64,000 nucleotides of DNA from Paraburkholderia nodosa. Lineage in GTDB: Bacteria > Pseudomonadota > Gammaproteobacteria > Burkholderiales > Burkholderiaceae. Under the pieces are notes generated by a model. It did no database searches. It was given only the letters and a program-made list of their open reading frames with translations, and was not told where the DNA came from. Position numbers and translations under genes: made by a program. The stretch is taken from assembly GCF_001718195.1 (NCBI RefSeq), contig NZ_MCNV01000019.1, positions 1 to 64,000 of the forward strand, read 5' to 3'. Shown piece by piece: positions 16,803-25,626 of this stretch. The first letter of the stretch is position 1, and each line of letters begins with the position of its first letter.

Positions 16803-17269
16803 GATGTGGCAAACGGGTTCGATGTGTTTCCGGCCCTATGTCCTTGAAGGTCTGCAAGGCTTTGTCGCGTAAGCGCGGTCAAGTCGCTCGCTGTTACTTC
16901 GGGAAGGTGAACAGAGATCGACCCACTGCCGTCGTTCGATCATCTGCTGCGTGGAAGACCCTTCTCGAGGGTACAGCGGCCATTGCCATAACGCTGCGAT
17001 CGTTGAACCATCCAGACGCCTTTCACACCTTACCTGTAGTCATTCCCCAGCGATTCGGCTAACGCATATCGGGTCTTTACCCATGCCCTTTGGAGTGGTT
17101 GCCGACTTCCTGTCATATCCATCCGCGCAAGAATGACATGACCATCGCCGACGGGGGGCCGTGAAGTTGTCATGCCCGTCACTGATTCGCGGCAAGACCA
17201 GGCTCCCGCCATCGGGCTACTGTCCTATCGATATTCCGACTCACTGTCGGTTCGCCGAGGGATCACATC
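16803..17269. other. Intergenic region, divergent
   Basis: 467 bases between the PLD-like gene and the small exported protein. It must hold both promoters, but no clear -35/-10 pair, operator or RNA gene stands out. Short open frames here have no recognisable features. Confidence 0.4.
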
Positions 17270-17521
17270 ATGAACAAGCTCACTGCCACCATTCTCGCCA
17301 GCTGCTTCTCGTTCGCGACCGCGGGCGCCTTCGCCGATGATAGTGTACCGACCGACGCGACTGCCAACGACGCGCCGAGTCAGGAGATAACCGCAAAGAG
17401 CGCAACAGAATCAGACGCGATGAGCGCCGACAGCGCGGCCAAAGACGCGATGAAAGAAGATGCGATGAACCATGACGGCATGGCCGGAGATGAAACAAAG
17501 AATGCCGAGGTGAAGGAGTAG
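17270..17521 (+). CDS. Small acidic exported protein, MXKDX-repeat-like
   Basis: This 83-residue protein has a signal peptide (MNKLTATILASCFSFATAGAFA, cleavage near residue 22). The acidic, Met/Asp/Ala-rich mature part has DAM-xx-D spaced units (DAMSADSAAKDAMKEDAMNHD). The composition and spacing recall the pentapeptide MXKDX family common in Burkholderiaceae, whose function is unknown. The repeats are degenerate. It is monocistronic. It could equally be an unrelated low-complexity periplasmic protein. Confidence 0.6.
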   Translation: MNKLTATILASCFSFATAGAFADDSVPTDATANDAPSQEITAKSATESDAMSADSAAKDAMKEDAMNHDGMAGDETKNAEVKE

Positions 17522-18006
17522 TGTCGATGACAGGTGATCCGCTGATGCCAGACCAGAAGACGCTTCCCGGAGGCGCTGCACGGATCACCCTCACCAGGCA
17601 CCCGCGCAGTAGTCAGGCCCTTCGAAGCCTTGACGGTTTCGGAACGTCCGTTGCCTGCTGGAGAGCCGACGTACGAATGTCAGCGTGAGAACGGTGGCCA
17701 GCGTCGGCAACTGGCGGGCATAACAACAAGGTGAAATGTCCAGGCTCTTCGCTAAGCCGCAGCCCCTCCTTATGCAAAGTTTGCATATGTCCATGCCGAC
17801 ACAGCATTAGACGAGCACGTCGGGCCACTTCATCATCGCGTCTCCGCAGCAATTGCGGTTGCCTCTACATCCCAGTGGTCACAAGGCATTACAACAAGGA
17901 CATGCGTTATCAGGGCCGGCCGGCCGTGTAGACAGGCTCGGTACGGTACATGGATGCCGTACTCCCGGTATGGCTCGCTCGCGCTGTCCATCACGTAGGA
18001 GACAAT
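17522..18006. other. Intergenic region before APC permease
   Basis: 485 bases without a convincing gene. The permease ribosome site AGGAG (17997-18001) is at its right end. No terminator with a T-run follows the small exported protein. Confidence 0.4.
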
Positions 18007-19602
18007 GTGAAGCAATCGATACAACGGAACATCGGCCCGTTCGCGCTGATGTTCACCGGCCTCGGGTCGATCATCGGTTCGGGCTGGCTGTTCGGCGCGT
18101 GGAAGGCGGCGAAAATTGCAGGTCCGGCGGCGGTTTGCGCCTGGATCATCGGCGCCGTGGTCATTCTGGCCATCGCGCTCACCTACGCCGAACTCGGTGC
18201 GATGTTCCCGGAGTCGGGCGGTATGGTCCGCTACGCCCGCTACTCGCACGGCGCACTGGTGGGCTTCATCAGCGCGTGGGCGAACTGGATCGCCATTGTC
18301 TCGGTGATCCCGATCGAAGCCGAAGCCTCGATCCAGTACATGAGCACCTGGCCCTATGCCTGGGCGCACGCGCTGTTCGTCGACGGGTCGTTGACGCATT
18401 CAGGGCTCGGGCTCTCCGCGATTCTCGTGATCATTTACTTCATGCTCAACTATTGGGGCGTGAAACTGTTCGCGCGTGCCAACAGCGCGATCACGATCTT
18501 CAAGTTCATCATCCCGGGTCTGACGATCATCGGCCTGATGGCGGGTAGCTTCCACCAGGAAAACTTCGGCCAGACGACCTCGTTCGCCCCGTATGGCTGG
18601 TCGGCGGTGTTCACGGCAGTCGCCACGAGCGGCATCGTGTTCGCGTTCAACGGCTTCCAGAGCCCGATCAACCTCGCGGGTGAAGCGCGCAATCCGGCGA
18701 AGAGCGTGCCGTTCGCAGTCATCGGCTCGATTCTCTGCGCACTCGTGATCTACGTGCTGCTGCAGGTCGCCTATATCGGCGCGGTCAATCCGGCCGACGT
18801 CGCGAAGGGCTGGAACACGTTCAACTTCAAGTCGCCGTTCGCGGAACTCGCGATCGCGCTGAACCTGAACTGGCTCGCGATCCTGCTCTACGTCGATGCA
18901 TTCGTGAGCCCGAGCGGCACCGGTACGACCTACATGGCGACGACCTCGCGCATGATCTACGCGATGGAGCGCAACAACACGATGCCGAAGATGTTCGGCA
19001 ACGTGCACCCGTTCTACGGCGTGCCGCGCAACGCGATGTGGTTCAACCTGCTCGTGTCGTTCATCTTCATGTTCTTCTTCCGCGGTTGGAGTTCGCTCGC
19101 GGCGGTGATCTCGGTGGCAACGGTGATTTCGTACCTCACGGGTCCGATCAGCCTGATGGCGCTCAAGCGCGCCGCCACGGACATCGAGCGCCCGCTCTCC
19201 GTGCCGTTCATGAAAGTGATCGCGCCGTTCGCATTCGTGTGCGCATCGATGATCCTGTACTGGGCGAAGTGGCCGCTGACCGGCGAAATCATTCTGCTGA
19301 TGGTTGTCGCGCTGCCGGTGTACTTCTACTTCCAGAGCAAGCAGGGTTTTGACGGCTGGGGCCAGGATCTGAAGGCCGCATGGTGGCTGTGCGCGTACCT
19401 GCCGATCATGGCGCTGCTCTCGCTCGTCGGCAGCAAGCAGTTCGGCGGCGCCGGTCTGCTTCCATACGGCTGGGACATGCTGGTCGTCGCGCTGGTCTCG
19501 CTCGTGTTCTATTACTGGGGCGTGAATTCGGGCTACCGCTCGCCGTACCTCGCGGAACGCCAGGAGCACGACGAAGTCCTCGAGGGCATCGCAGTCCATT
19601 GA
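18007..19602 (+). CDS. APC-superfamily amino acid permease (aspartate:proton symporter-like)
   Basis: This 531-residue transporter has about 12 membrane segments. The first helix carries the broken-helix substrate motif GLGSIIGSGWLFGAW, and the second is followed by YAELGAMFPESGGMVRYARY. These are hallmarks of the APC fold. Length and sequence style fit the YveA group of aspartate/glutamate proton symporters. I start at the GTG at 18007 because AGGAG lies five bases upstream and the protein then begins VKQSIQRNIGPFALMFTGLG as in the family. It stands alone in its transcription unit. Confidence 0.82.
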   Translation: MKQSIQRNIGPFALMFTGLGSIIGSGWLFGAWKAAKIAGPAAVCAWIIGAVVILAIALTYAELGAMFPESGGMVRYARYSHGALVGFISAWANWIAIVSVIPIEAEASIQYMSTWPYAWAHALFVDGSLTHSGLGLSAILVIIYFMLNYWGVKLFARANSAITIFKFIIPGLTIIGLMAGSFHQENFGQTTSFAPYGWSAVFTAVATSGIVFAFNGFQSPINLAGEARNPAKSVPFAVIGSILCALVIYVLLQVAYIGAVNPADVAKGWNTFNFKSPFAELAIALNLNWLAILLYVDAFVSPSGTGTTYMATTSRMIYAMERNNTMPKMFGNVHPFYGVPRNAMWFNLLVSFIFMFFFRGWSSLAAVISVATVISYLTGPISLMALKRAATDIERPLSVPFMKVIAPFAFVCASMILYWAKWPLTGEIILLMVVALPVYFYFQSKQGFDGWGQDLKAAWWLCAYLPIMALLSLVGSKQFGGAGLLPYGWDMLVVALVSLVFYYWGVNSGYRSPYLAERQEHDEVLEGIAVH

Positions 19603-19635
19603 ATGTCGATCGCCTGTCATGCGCGCCGTGGTCAT

Positions 19636-19661
19636 CGCCAGCAGAGATATCTCTGCTGGCG
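19636..19661. repeat. Perfect 26-base palindrome
   Basis: CGCCAGCAGAGAT and its exact complement ATCTCTGCTGGCG abut without a spacer. It lies 34 bases behind the permease stop, between convergent genes. No T-run follows. It could be an operator-like site, a recombination site or a cruciform terminator. Confidence 0.6.
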
Positions 19662-19856
19662 CTCGGAAATGCATTACAGGCTGCGAAGACGCGGGAGCAT
19701 TGCAGGGGGCGGCGTCCATCGCATGGTCGAACGCTTTGACGCTGGCACCGCTCGAAGATCGGAGGAGGTAGTCGTGGCGATGCGTGCTCTGATTGCGGGA
19801 TCAGGCCTGAAGTTGGCAACAGAAAAGATGTTGCGAAGTACGGCGGCGTCTAGGCA

Positions 19857-20576
19857 TCACTGGATGAAACGTCGTAGCTCTACCGTGGACGGGCGGCCGA
19901 AGATGTCCTCGGGCGGTCCGCTTTCCCATACGCGGCCTTCGTGCATGAACACCACGTTGTCACTGACCGCGCGCGCGAAGCGCATTTCGTGGGTAACCAT
20001 GATGAGAGTCATGTTCTCGCGCGCGAGGCTTTCCACGACGCCCAACACCTCGCCCACCAGTTCGGGGTCGAGCGCGGATGTGATTTCGTCGCAGAGGAGT
20101 ACGCTCGGCTTCATGGCGAGTGCGCGCGCAATGGCGACGCGCTGCTGCTGTCCACCCGAGAGTTGATTGGGATATGCGTCGAATTTGTCGCCCAGACCAA
20201 CGCGCTCCAGCATTTGATGCGCGTTGGCGCGCGCTTCCTTGCGCGGCGCCTTCTTGACAACCGTCTGTGCAAGCATCACGTTTTCGCTGGCCGTGAGATG
20301 CGGAAACAGGTTGTATTGCTGGAAGACCATGCCGACCTTCAGCCGCAGTGCCCGCAGGTCCGCGTGCCGTGCATCGACGTGTTCGCCGTCGATTTCGATC
20401 GATCCCGCGTCGATACTTTCGAGCCCGTTCAGCGTCCGCAGCAATGTGCTCTTGCCGGAGCCGCTGCGCCCAATGATGCTGACGACCTGGCCGCGTTCGA
20501 CCGTAAGGTCGATTCCCTTCAGTACATGATGGGCGCCGAACTGCTTTTCGACGCCCTCGGTCTTAACAAGCGGCAT
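19857..20576 (-). CDS. Polar amino acid ABC transporter ATP-binding protein (GlnQ-like)
   Basis: This 239-residue ATPase has Walker A GRSGSGKST (36-44), signature LSGGQQQR (139-146), Walker B VLLCDE (159-164) and H-loop VTHEM. It is of the GlnQ/HisP length without a C-terminal extension. The ATG at 20576 follows AAGGAA. Its 5' end overlaps the preceding permease by 14 bases. It is the last gene of a four-gene minus-strand importer operon (binding protein, two permeases, ATPase). Confidence 0.9.
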   Translation of the reverse strand: MPLVKTEGVEKQFGAHHVLKGIDLTVERGQVVSIIGRSGSGKSTLLRTLNGLESIDAGSIEIDGEHVDARHADLRALRLKVGMVFQQYNLFPHLTASENVMLAQTVVKKAPRKEARANAHQMLERVGLGDKFDAYPNQLSGGQQQRVAIARALAMKPSVLLCDEITSALDPELVGEVLGVVESLARENMTLIMVTHEMRFARAVSDNVVFMHEGRVWESGPPEDIFGRPSTVELRRFIQ

Positions 20577-21213
20577 GCCATTTCCTTTGCAGGGCCCGCG
20601 CATACCGCGTAAGCGGGTAGCACAGGGCGAAATAGACCAGCGCAACGAGTCCGTAGACGAGAAACGGGCGAAACGTCGCGTTCGAAATTTGGGTGCCAGC
20701 CTTCGTGAGTTCGGCAAAGCCGATAATCGACACGAGCGCCGTATCCTTGATGGCCTGCACACCGAAACCCACGGTGGGACCGATGGCGATACGCGCGGCT
20801 TGCGGCAGGATCACGTGACGTAACTGCTCGAAATAGTTCATGGCGAGACTGGCGGATGCTTCCCATTGACCTTTGGGCACCGCCTCCACGCAGCCGCGCC
20901 AGATTTCTGCCAGATAGGCACTGGTGAAGAAGGTAAGGCCAAGCGTGGCCGCCATCCAGGCCGAGACGTCGACACCTAGCAGCGGCAGGCCGAAGTACAC
21001 GATAAACAGTTGCAGCAGCAACGGCGTGCCCTGGAACACTTCGATATAGACACGCACGAGAGCGCGCAGCACGCGCGAGCTCGATACGCGCATCACGAGC
21101 AGCAGCAAACCGACCATGCCACCGGTAACGAACGAAACGAGTGAGAGCAGGACAGTCCATCGCGCGGCCAGGAGCAATCCTGCGACGATCTGCGCGAATG
21201 TGAACTCGATCAT
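20563..21213 (-). CDS. Polar amino acid ABC transporter permease 2
   Basis: This 216-residue permease of the HisM/GlnP family has the EAA loop EIWRGCVEAVPKGQWEASAS (about 105-124) and about five membrane segments. It overlaps the upstream permease gene by ATGA and the downstream ATPase by 14 bases. It forms the membrane part of the importer with the 21210-21887 product. Confidence 0.88.
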   Translation of the reverse strand: MIEFTFAQIVAGLLLAARWTVLLSLVSFVTGGMVGLLLLVMRVSSSRVLRALVRVYIEVFQGTPLLLQLFIVYFGLPLLGVDVSAWMAATLGLTFFTSAYLAEIWRGCVEAVPKGQWEASASLAMNYFEQLRHVILPQAARIAIGPTVGFGVQAIKDTALVSIIGFAELTKAGTQISNATFRPFLVYGLVALVYFALCYPLTRYARALQRKWHAAC

Positions 21214-21887
21214 CGCGCACCTCGCATGTTGCGCGTGAACAGTCGTCGGCCGGCGGCGGTGAGCGCGGCGCGCAGGAGTAGCGCCATCCCAAGATAGATC
21301 CCGGCGATGAGGAAATACGTTTCGAAAGCGCGGAAATTGCGCGACTGCACGTAGCTAGCCGCATACGTGAGATCCGCGACCGAGATCTGCGAGACGACGG
21401 CCGAGCCAAGCATCGTGATGACGATCTGGCTCGCCAGCGCCGGGAACACCTTCGCGAATGCTTGTGGAAGCAGCACGTGCACAAACGTTTCGCGGCGCGA
21501 CATCGCGAGTGCCGCAGCGGCCTCGTGATGTCCGCGCGGCACCGCTTCAATGCCTGCGCGCAGGATTTCCACGGCATACGCACCGAGGTTCAGCGTCATG
21601 GCGAGCACGGCCGCGGTGTATTCGCCGATGTGCACGCCGAGGGCGGGCAGACCGAAGAACACGAAGAAAAGCTGGACGAGAAACGGCGTGTTGCGAATCG
21701 CCTCCACGTAGGCGTGAACGACTGCGCGCGGCGTCGCGCGGGGGCTCTGATATGCGGCGGCGCCCGCAACGCCGAGGCTGATGCCCAGCAGCGTTGAACT
21801 CGCCGTGAGCGCAAGCGTGACTGCGGCGCCGCTCGCGAACATGGTGGCATAGGCGGCGAGGTCGCCGAACTGAAGCTGATAGCTCAT
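21210..21887 (-). CDS. Polar amino acid ABC transporter permease 1
   Basis: This 225-residue permease of the HisQ/GlnP family has the EAA loop EILRAGIEAVPRGHHEAAAA and about five membrane segments. It begins MSYQLQFGDLAAYATMFASG. It lies 58 bases after the binding protein gene and is translationally coupled (ATGA) to the next permease. Specificity for polar or charged amino acids is inferred from the family. Confidence 0.88.
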   Translation of the reverse strand: MSYQLQFGDLAAYATMFASGAAVTLALTASSTLLGISLGVAGAAAYQSPRATPRAVVHAYVEAIRNTPFLVQLFFVFFGLPALGVHIGEYTAAVLAMTLNLGAYAVEILRAGIEAVPRGHHEAAAALAMSRRETFVHVLLPQAFAKVFPALASQIVITMLGSAVVSQISVADLTYAASYVQSRNFRAFETYFLIAGIYLGMALLLRAALTAAGRRLFTRNMRGAR

Positions 21888-21945
21888 GAGGAAATGAGGG
21901 TTGCGTAGCGGAAATTGCCAGCCGCGCGTGGTGGCAACGCGGGCG

Positions 21946-22752
21946 TCACAGATTGGCGGGCAATGGTTGACCGAACCACTTTTTCGACATCGCCTGAAGT
22001 GAACCGTCTTTCTTCGCTTGCTCGATGGTTGTGTTGACCCTCGTGAGCAGTTGCGGCTCGTTCTTGTTGAGGCCCACGAAACACGGCGAGTCCTTGATGA
22101 CGAACTTCATCTGCGGTTCGCGCGGCGGGTGTTTTGCGAGGATCGCCGCGGCGACGATGTTGCCCGCCGCGATCAACTGCACCTGGCCCGAGAGAAATGC
22201 CTGGATGGTCGCGTTGTTGTCGTCGAAGCGTCGGATGGTGGCGTTGGGCGCCATGTTGGTGAGCGCGACTTCTTCGAGTGCACCGCGCGTAGCGCCAACC
22301 GTTTTGCCAGTGAGGTCCGCCGCTGTGTTGACCTTGATGTCGACTGGCCCGAAAACGCCCTGGAAGTACGGAGCATAGGCCTGCGAAAAATCGATGACCT
22401 TCTCGCGTTCCGGCGTTCTGCCGAGCGAGGAGATCACGAGGTCGACCTTGTCGGTCTGCAGGTAGGGAATCCGGTTCGCGCTGTTGACGGGCACGAGTTG
22501 AAGCTTGACCTTCATCGATTTTGCGAGCAGTGCCGCCATGTCGATGTCATAGCCTTGCGGCTGCATGTCGGGACCGATAGCGCCAAACGGAGGATAGTCC
22601 TCCGGGACGGCTACACGCAGCGTGCCGCGCTTGGCGATGGCGTCGAGCGCATCGGCGTTGGCGGCCTGTACCGTAACGAGGGCCAAGGCTGGCACTGCCA
22701 GCAGCGCAGCGAGCCAGCAGCCACGGCGAAATGAATTGGACTTGTATTCCAT
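21946..22752 (-). CDS. Amino acid ABC transporter periplasmic binding protein
   Basis: This 268-residue protein has a signal peptide (hydrophobic core at about 12-28, cleavage near NADA) and the SBP_bac_3 fold. Family motifs are GTLRVAVPEDYPPFG, YDIDMAALLAKSM and LVISSLGRTPEREKVIDFS. The conserved arginine/aspartate carboxylate clamp region (RTPERE) fits an amino acid ligand. I chose the ATG at 22752 because the signal peptide begins there; longer reading into the spacer gives unrelated sequence. It is the first gene of the importer operon and is divergent from a chemoreceptor. Confidence 0.87.
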   Translation of the reverse strand: MEYKSNSFRRGCWLAALLAVPALALVTVQAANADALDAIAKRGTLRVAVPEDYPPFGAIGPDMQPQGYDIDMAALLAKSMKVKLQLVPVNSANRIPYLQTDKVDLVISSLGRTPEREKVIDFSQAYAPYFQGVFGPVDIKVNTAADLTGKTVGATRGALEEVALTNMAPNATIRRFDDNNATIQAFLSGQVQLIAAGNIVAAAILAKHPPREPQMKFVIKDSPCFVGLNKNEPQLLTRVNTTIEQAKKDGSLQAMSKKWFGQPLPANL

Positions 22753-23147
22753 GCTGGATTTCCGAGGAGATTTGCCGCTCGCCATGGGTATCAAGCGCGA
22801 GCGTGCCATGCTCCAAGCAAGGACCGCGCCAATGCCGGCGCGCCAAGCCCGTGATCCTCCAGGCAGATGAAATGACTGCGCCGGTTTTGGCTCGATGTCG
22901 GGGATATTCACCAGATCGGTGCGTGCTGGCTTCTGCGGGGAATGCATCACGAGCACGCAGGTGCGTTTCGCGCGACGCCACGCGGGCAGTCCCGATTTGC
23001 CTACCGCAAATTCAGGAAAACCTGACAGCTGTTCCGTTTCAGTCGTTGCGGCGAAACACCGTAAACATGGTGGTACCACCGGCTACGAAACAAGTCGCAA
23101 CGGCGAAGCACGCGAGCGCCGGCCGCGCGAACTATCAGGAAGTCAGC
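22753..23147. other. Divergent intergenic region
   Basis: 395 bases between the binding protein and the chemoreceptor. It contains the perfect 12-base palindrome GGTGGTACCACC (23069-23080), 68 bases before the chemoreceptor start. No clear sigma28 flagellar promoter is seen. Confidence 0.4.
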
Positions 23148-24767
23148 ATGCACAGCTTCACACAAAGCATCAAATTCAAGATCGTTCTTGCATTCAGTGT
23201 ATGTCTGGTACTCATCGCTGCAGTGGGTGCCTTTGGTCAGTTTGGGCTGTCGCGGCTGAATTCGAATGTAAGCGATTCCTATGAGGGGAACCTGCTTCCG
23301 ATTCTTGATCTCGAGGACACGCGAGCCGCACTGCTCGAAATGCGCCTTCAGGTTCGTCGCGCCCAGTCTCTTCACGATGTAGCACAGACGAAAGCCAGCA
23401 TCGGCAGGATTCGCGCGGCTCAGGATCGCCTCAGCAAGGGCTGGAGCGACTACTACCCAAACCGCGTCTCCAGTGACAAGGAGCGCGAACTCGCCGACAC
23501 CATCAAGAATTTGTTGCCGCAGTTCGAGGCAGGCATTGATGCGGAGGTCTCGGCGCTGGAAGCTGGCAACTACGACGCCGTATCGACACTCGTCGACAAG
23601 TATGGCGAAGTGGCCAATGCGACCAGCAAATCGCTCGACGACGACGTTGCCGAAAATCGGCGCCAGGCAAAGCAGTCTGTCGACGACAGCGAAGGCACTT
23701 TTGGCACGATTCGCTGGGTATCCATTGCGCTGATTGGCCTCGGTCTCGTAGGTGCCACGGGAGCCATGGTCTATCTTTCCCGGGCTGTTACGAAGCCGCT
23801 CGGCGAAGCGGTGGGCATCGCGAACCGGATCGCCGTCGGCGAACTCGAAAACCGCATCACGGTGCGCACACGCGACGAATTTGGCCAACTGCTCGAAGCG
23901 TTGAATAAAATGGACCAGCAGTTGAGCGACACCGTGCGGGGCATCAAGTCGGGCGCCGAGTCGGTCACCGTGGCAGCGCAGGAAATTGCCGCCGGCAACA
24001 CGGACCTGTCGGCCCGCACCGAAGAGCAGGCGGCGTCGCTCGAAGAAACAGCATCAAGCATGACTGAGTTGACCGAAACCGTGAAGCAGAACGCCGAGAA
24101 CGCCCGGCAAGCCAATGCGCTTGCAACCCGAGCCACCGAGATGGCCGATTCAGGCAACGAAGCCGTACAGGGTATGGTCGGCACGATCGAGCGGATCAGC
24201 GGCAGTTCGACGAAGATTTCGGAGATCACCGGCGTGATCGAGGGCATAGCGTTTCAGACCAACATTCTCGCGCTCAATGCCGCAGTGGAGGCAGCGCGGG
24301 CGGGTGAACAGGGTCGGGGATTCGCGGTGGTCGCCAGTGAGGTTCGCAGCCTGGCACAGCGCTCCGCGGCGGCTGCCAAGGAGATCAAGGAACTGATCGG
24401 TTCGTCTGTGGCGATGATTCGGGACGGGGCACAGCAGGCGGGCGACGTGGGTGCGACGATGGGTGAGGTCAAGCAGGCGATCAAGCAGGTGTCCGACATC
24501 GTGGGCGAAATTGCGGCGGCATCTGAAGAGCAGAGCCGCGGCATCGAGCAAGTCAATCAGGCCGTCATGCAGATGGACGACGTGACCCAGCAAAACGCCG
24601 CGCTCGTTGAAGAGGCCGCGGCAGCGGCGCATTCGCTCGAAGAGCAGGCAATGAGTCTTACGGGTACGGTTGCGGTGTTCAGGCTTGCCGACGCAAGGGG
24701 CGCCCAAACGCAAACACCGGAAAAGCCGCGAATCAAGACCGCTTGCCGCGCTGCTCCACCGGCGTGA
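23148..24767 (+). CDS. Methyl-accepting chemotaxis protein
   Basis: This 539-residue receptor has TM1 (about 11-31), a 4-helix-bundle periplasmic domain (about 32-190) and TM2 (about 192-212). A HAMP domain and a long coiled-coil signalling domain follow. The conserved hairpin tip is IAFQTNILALNAAVEAARAG followed by GRGFAVVASEVRSLAQRS. Methylation-helix glutamates occur in EEQAASLEETASSMTELTET. The ATG at 23148 follows AGGA. A divergent amino acid importer next door hints at an amino acid ligand, which is only inference. Its last 35 bases overlap the convergent uronate dehydrogenase gene. Confidence 0.92.
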   Translation: MHSFTQSIKFKIVLAFSVCLVLIAAVGAFGQFGLSRLNSNVSDSYEGNLLPILDLEDTRAALLEMRLQVRRAQSLHDVAQTKASIGRIRAAQDRLSKGWSDYYPNRVSSDKERELADTIKNLLPQFEAGIDAEVSALEAGNYDAVSTLVDKYGEVANATSKSLDDDVAENRRQAKQSVDDSEGTFGTIRWVSIALIGLGLVGATGAMVYLSRAVTKPLGEAVGIANRIAVGELENRITVRTRDEFGQLLEALNKMDQQLSDTVRGIKSGAESVTVAAQEIAAGNTDLSARTEEQAASLEETASSMTELTETVKQNAENARQANALATRATEMADSGNEAVQGMVGTIERISGSSTKISEITGVIEGIAFQTNILALNAAVEAARAGEQGRGFAVVASEVRSLAQRSAAAAKEIKELIGSSVAMIRDGAQQAGDVGATMGEVKQAIKQVSDIVGEIAAASEEQSRGIEQVNQAVMQMDDVTQQNAALVEEAAAAAHSLEEQAMSLTGTVAVFRLADARGAQTQTPEKPRIKTACRAAPPA

Positions 24768-25557
24768 AATCGAAGCTGGCGAAACTGCCGCCCTGATACC
24801 GCTGCGCCGTCGCGTCGAGCGGATTCTTCTGCGCCAGAATTTCAGCCGCCCAATCTTCCGAGTTCTGCTTCGGCTCATAGCCAAGCCGTTTCGCGTCGTC
24901 GTGCGCGCCTTCCTGAATCCAGTAGCTGCGCGTGTTGTTCGACACGCCCCACACCACGGCAAAGCCGATTTCATCCACATTGATCACACGATCGACGAGA
25001 TGGAACAGGTCCTCGTGGCCGAACCACGTGCTCAATTGACGGAACTCGGTGGGCCTCGGCAGGCAGCTGCCGATGCGCACGTTCACGGTTTCGATGCCAT
25101 GCTTGTCCCAGTACAGGCGCGCGAGCGATTCGCCCCATGCCTTGGAAAGACCGTAGAAGCCGTCCGGGCGAAACGCGCAGTCGAGCGTGAGCTTCTCTTC
25201 CACGGGGTACATGCCGATCGCGTGATTCGAGCTCGCGAACAGCATGCGCTTCGTGCCGTGGCGGCGCATGCCCTCGTAGACTTCGACGAGACCGCGCAGG
25301 TTGTTCTCGATGATCTCGGGCAGGGGACGCTCGACGCTCGTGCCGGCCATATGGATCAGCACGTCCACGCCGTCGAGCAGGCGGTCGACCACGGCGGGGT
25401 CGCGCAGATCGCCGTGCATCACGTCTTCGCCCGCGACGAGCGGTTCGAGCGGCTTCGAGCCGGCCGCGGAACGCAGGTTCACGCCGCGTTCGAGCAGGCC
25501 CTTGCGCAACACGGTGCCGAGCTGGCCGCCCGCACCGGTCAATGCAACTTTCTTCAC
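24733..25557 (-). CDS. udh: Uronate dehydrogenase (NAD+)
   Basis: This 274-residue short-chain/epimerase-type NAD enzyme has a Rossmann motif TGAGGQLG (7-14), ASSNHAIG (109-116) with the catalytic serine, and YGLSK (Tyr135, Lys139). Length and the SSNHAIGMYP motif match uronate dehydrogenases, which oxidise glucuronate or galacturonate to the aldaro-lactone. I chose the GTG at 25557, which has GAGGA upstream. A GTG at 25572 lacks a ribosome site. It is 69 bases behind the MFS transporter gene and shares its operator-bearing promoter. Confidence 0.88.
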   Translation of the reverse strand: MKKVALTGAGGQLGTVLRKGLLERGVNLRSAAGSKPLEPLVAGEDVMHGDLRDPAVVDRLLDGVDVLIHMAGTSVERPLPEIIENNLRGLVEVYEGMRRHGTKRMLFASSNHAIGMYPVEEKLTLDCAFRPDGFYGLSKAWGESLARLYWDKHGIETVNVRIGSCLPRPTEFRQLSTWFGHEDLFHLVDRVINVDEIGFAVVWGVSNNTRSYWIQEGAHDDAKRLGYEPKQNSEDWAAEILAQKNPLDATAQRYQGGSFASFDFTPVEQRGKRS

Positions 25558-25626
25558 TGTGATTGTCCTCACGTAGAAATGCCGAAAGCCGGCACCCTCG
25601 CGGGCGCCGGCCGGTGAACAGGGCGA

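Noticed and set aside
22753..23079. Longer N-terminus of the amino acid binding protein
   Set aside because: A signal peptide must be N-terminal, and it begins at 22752.
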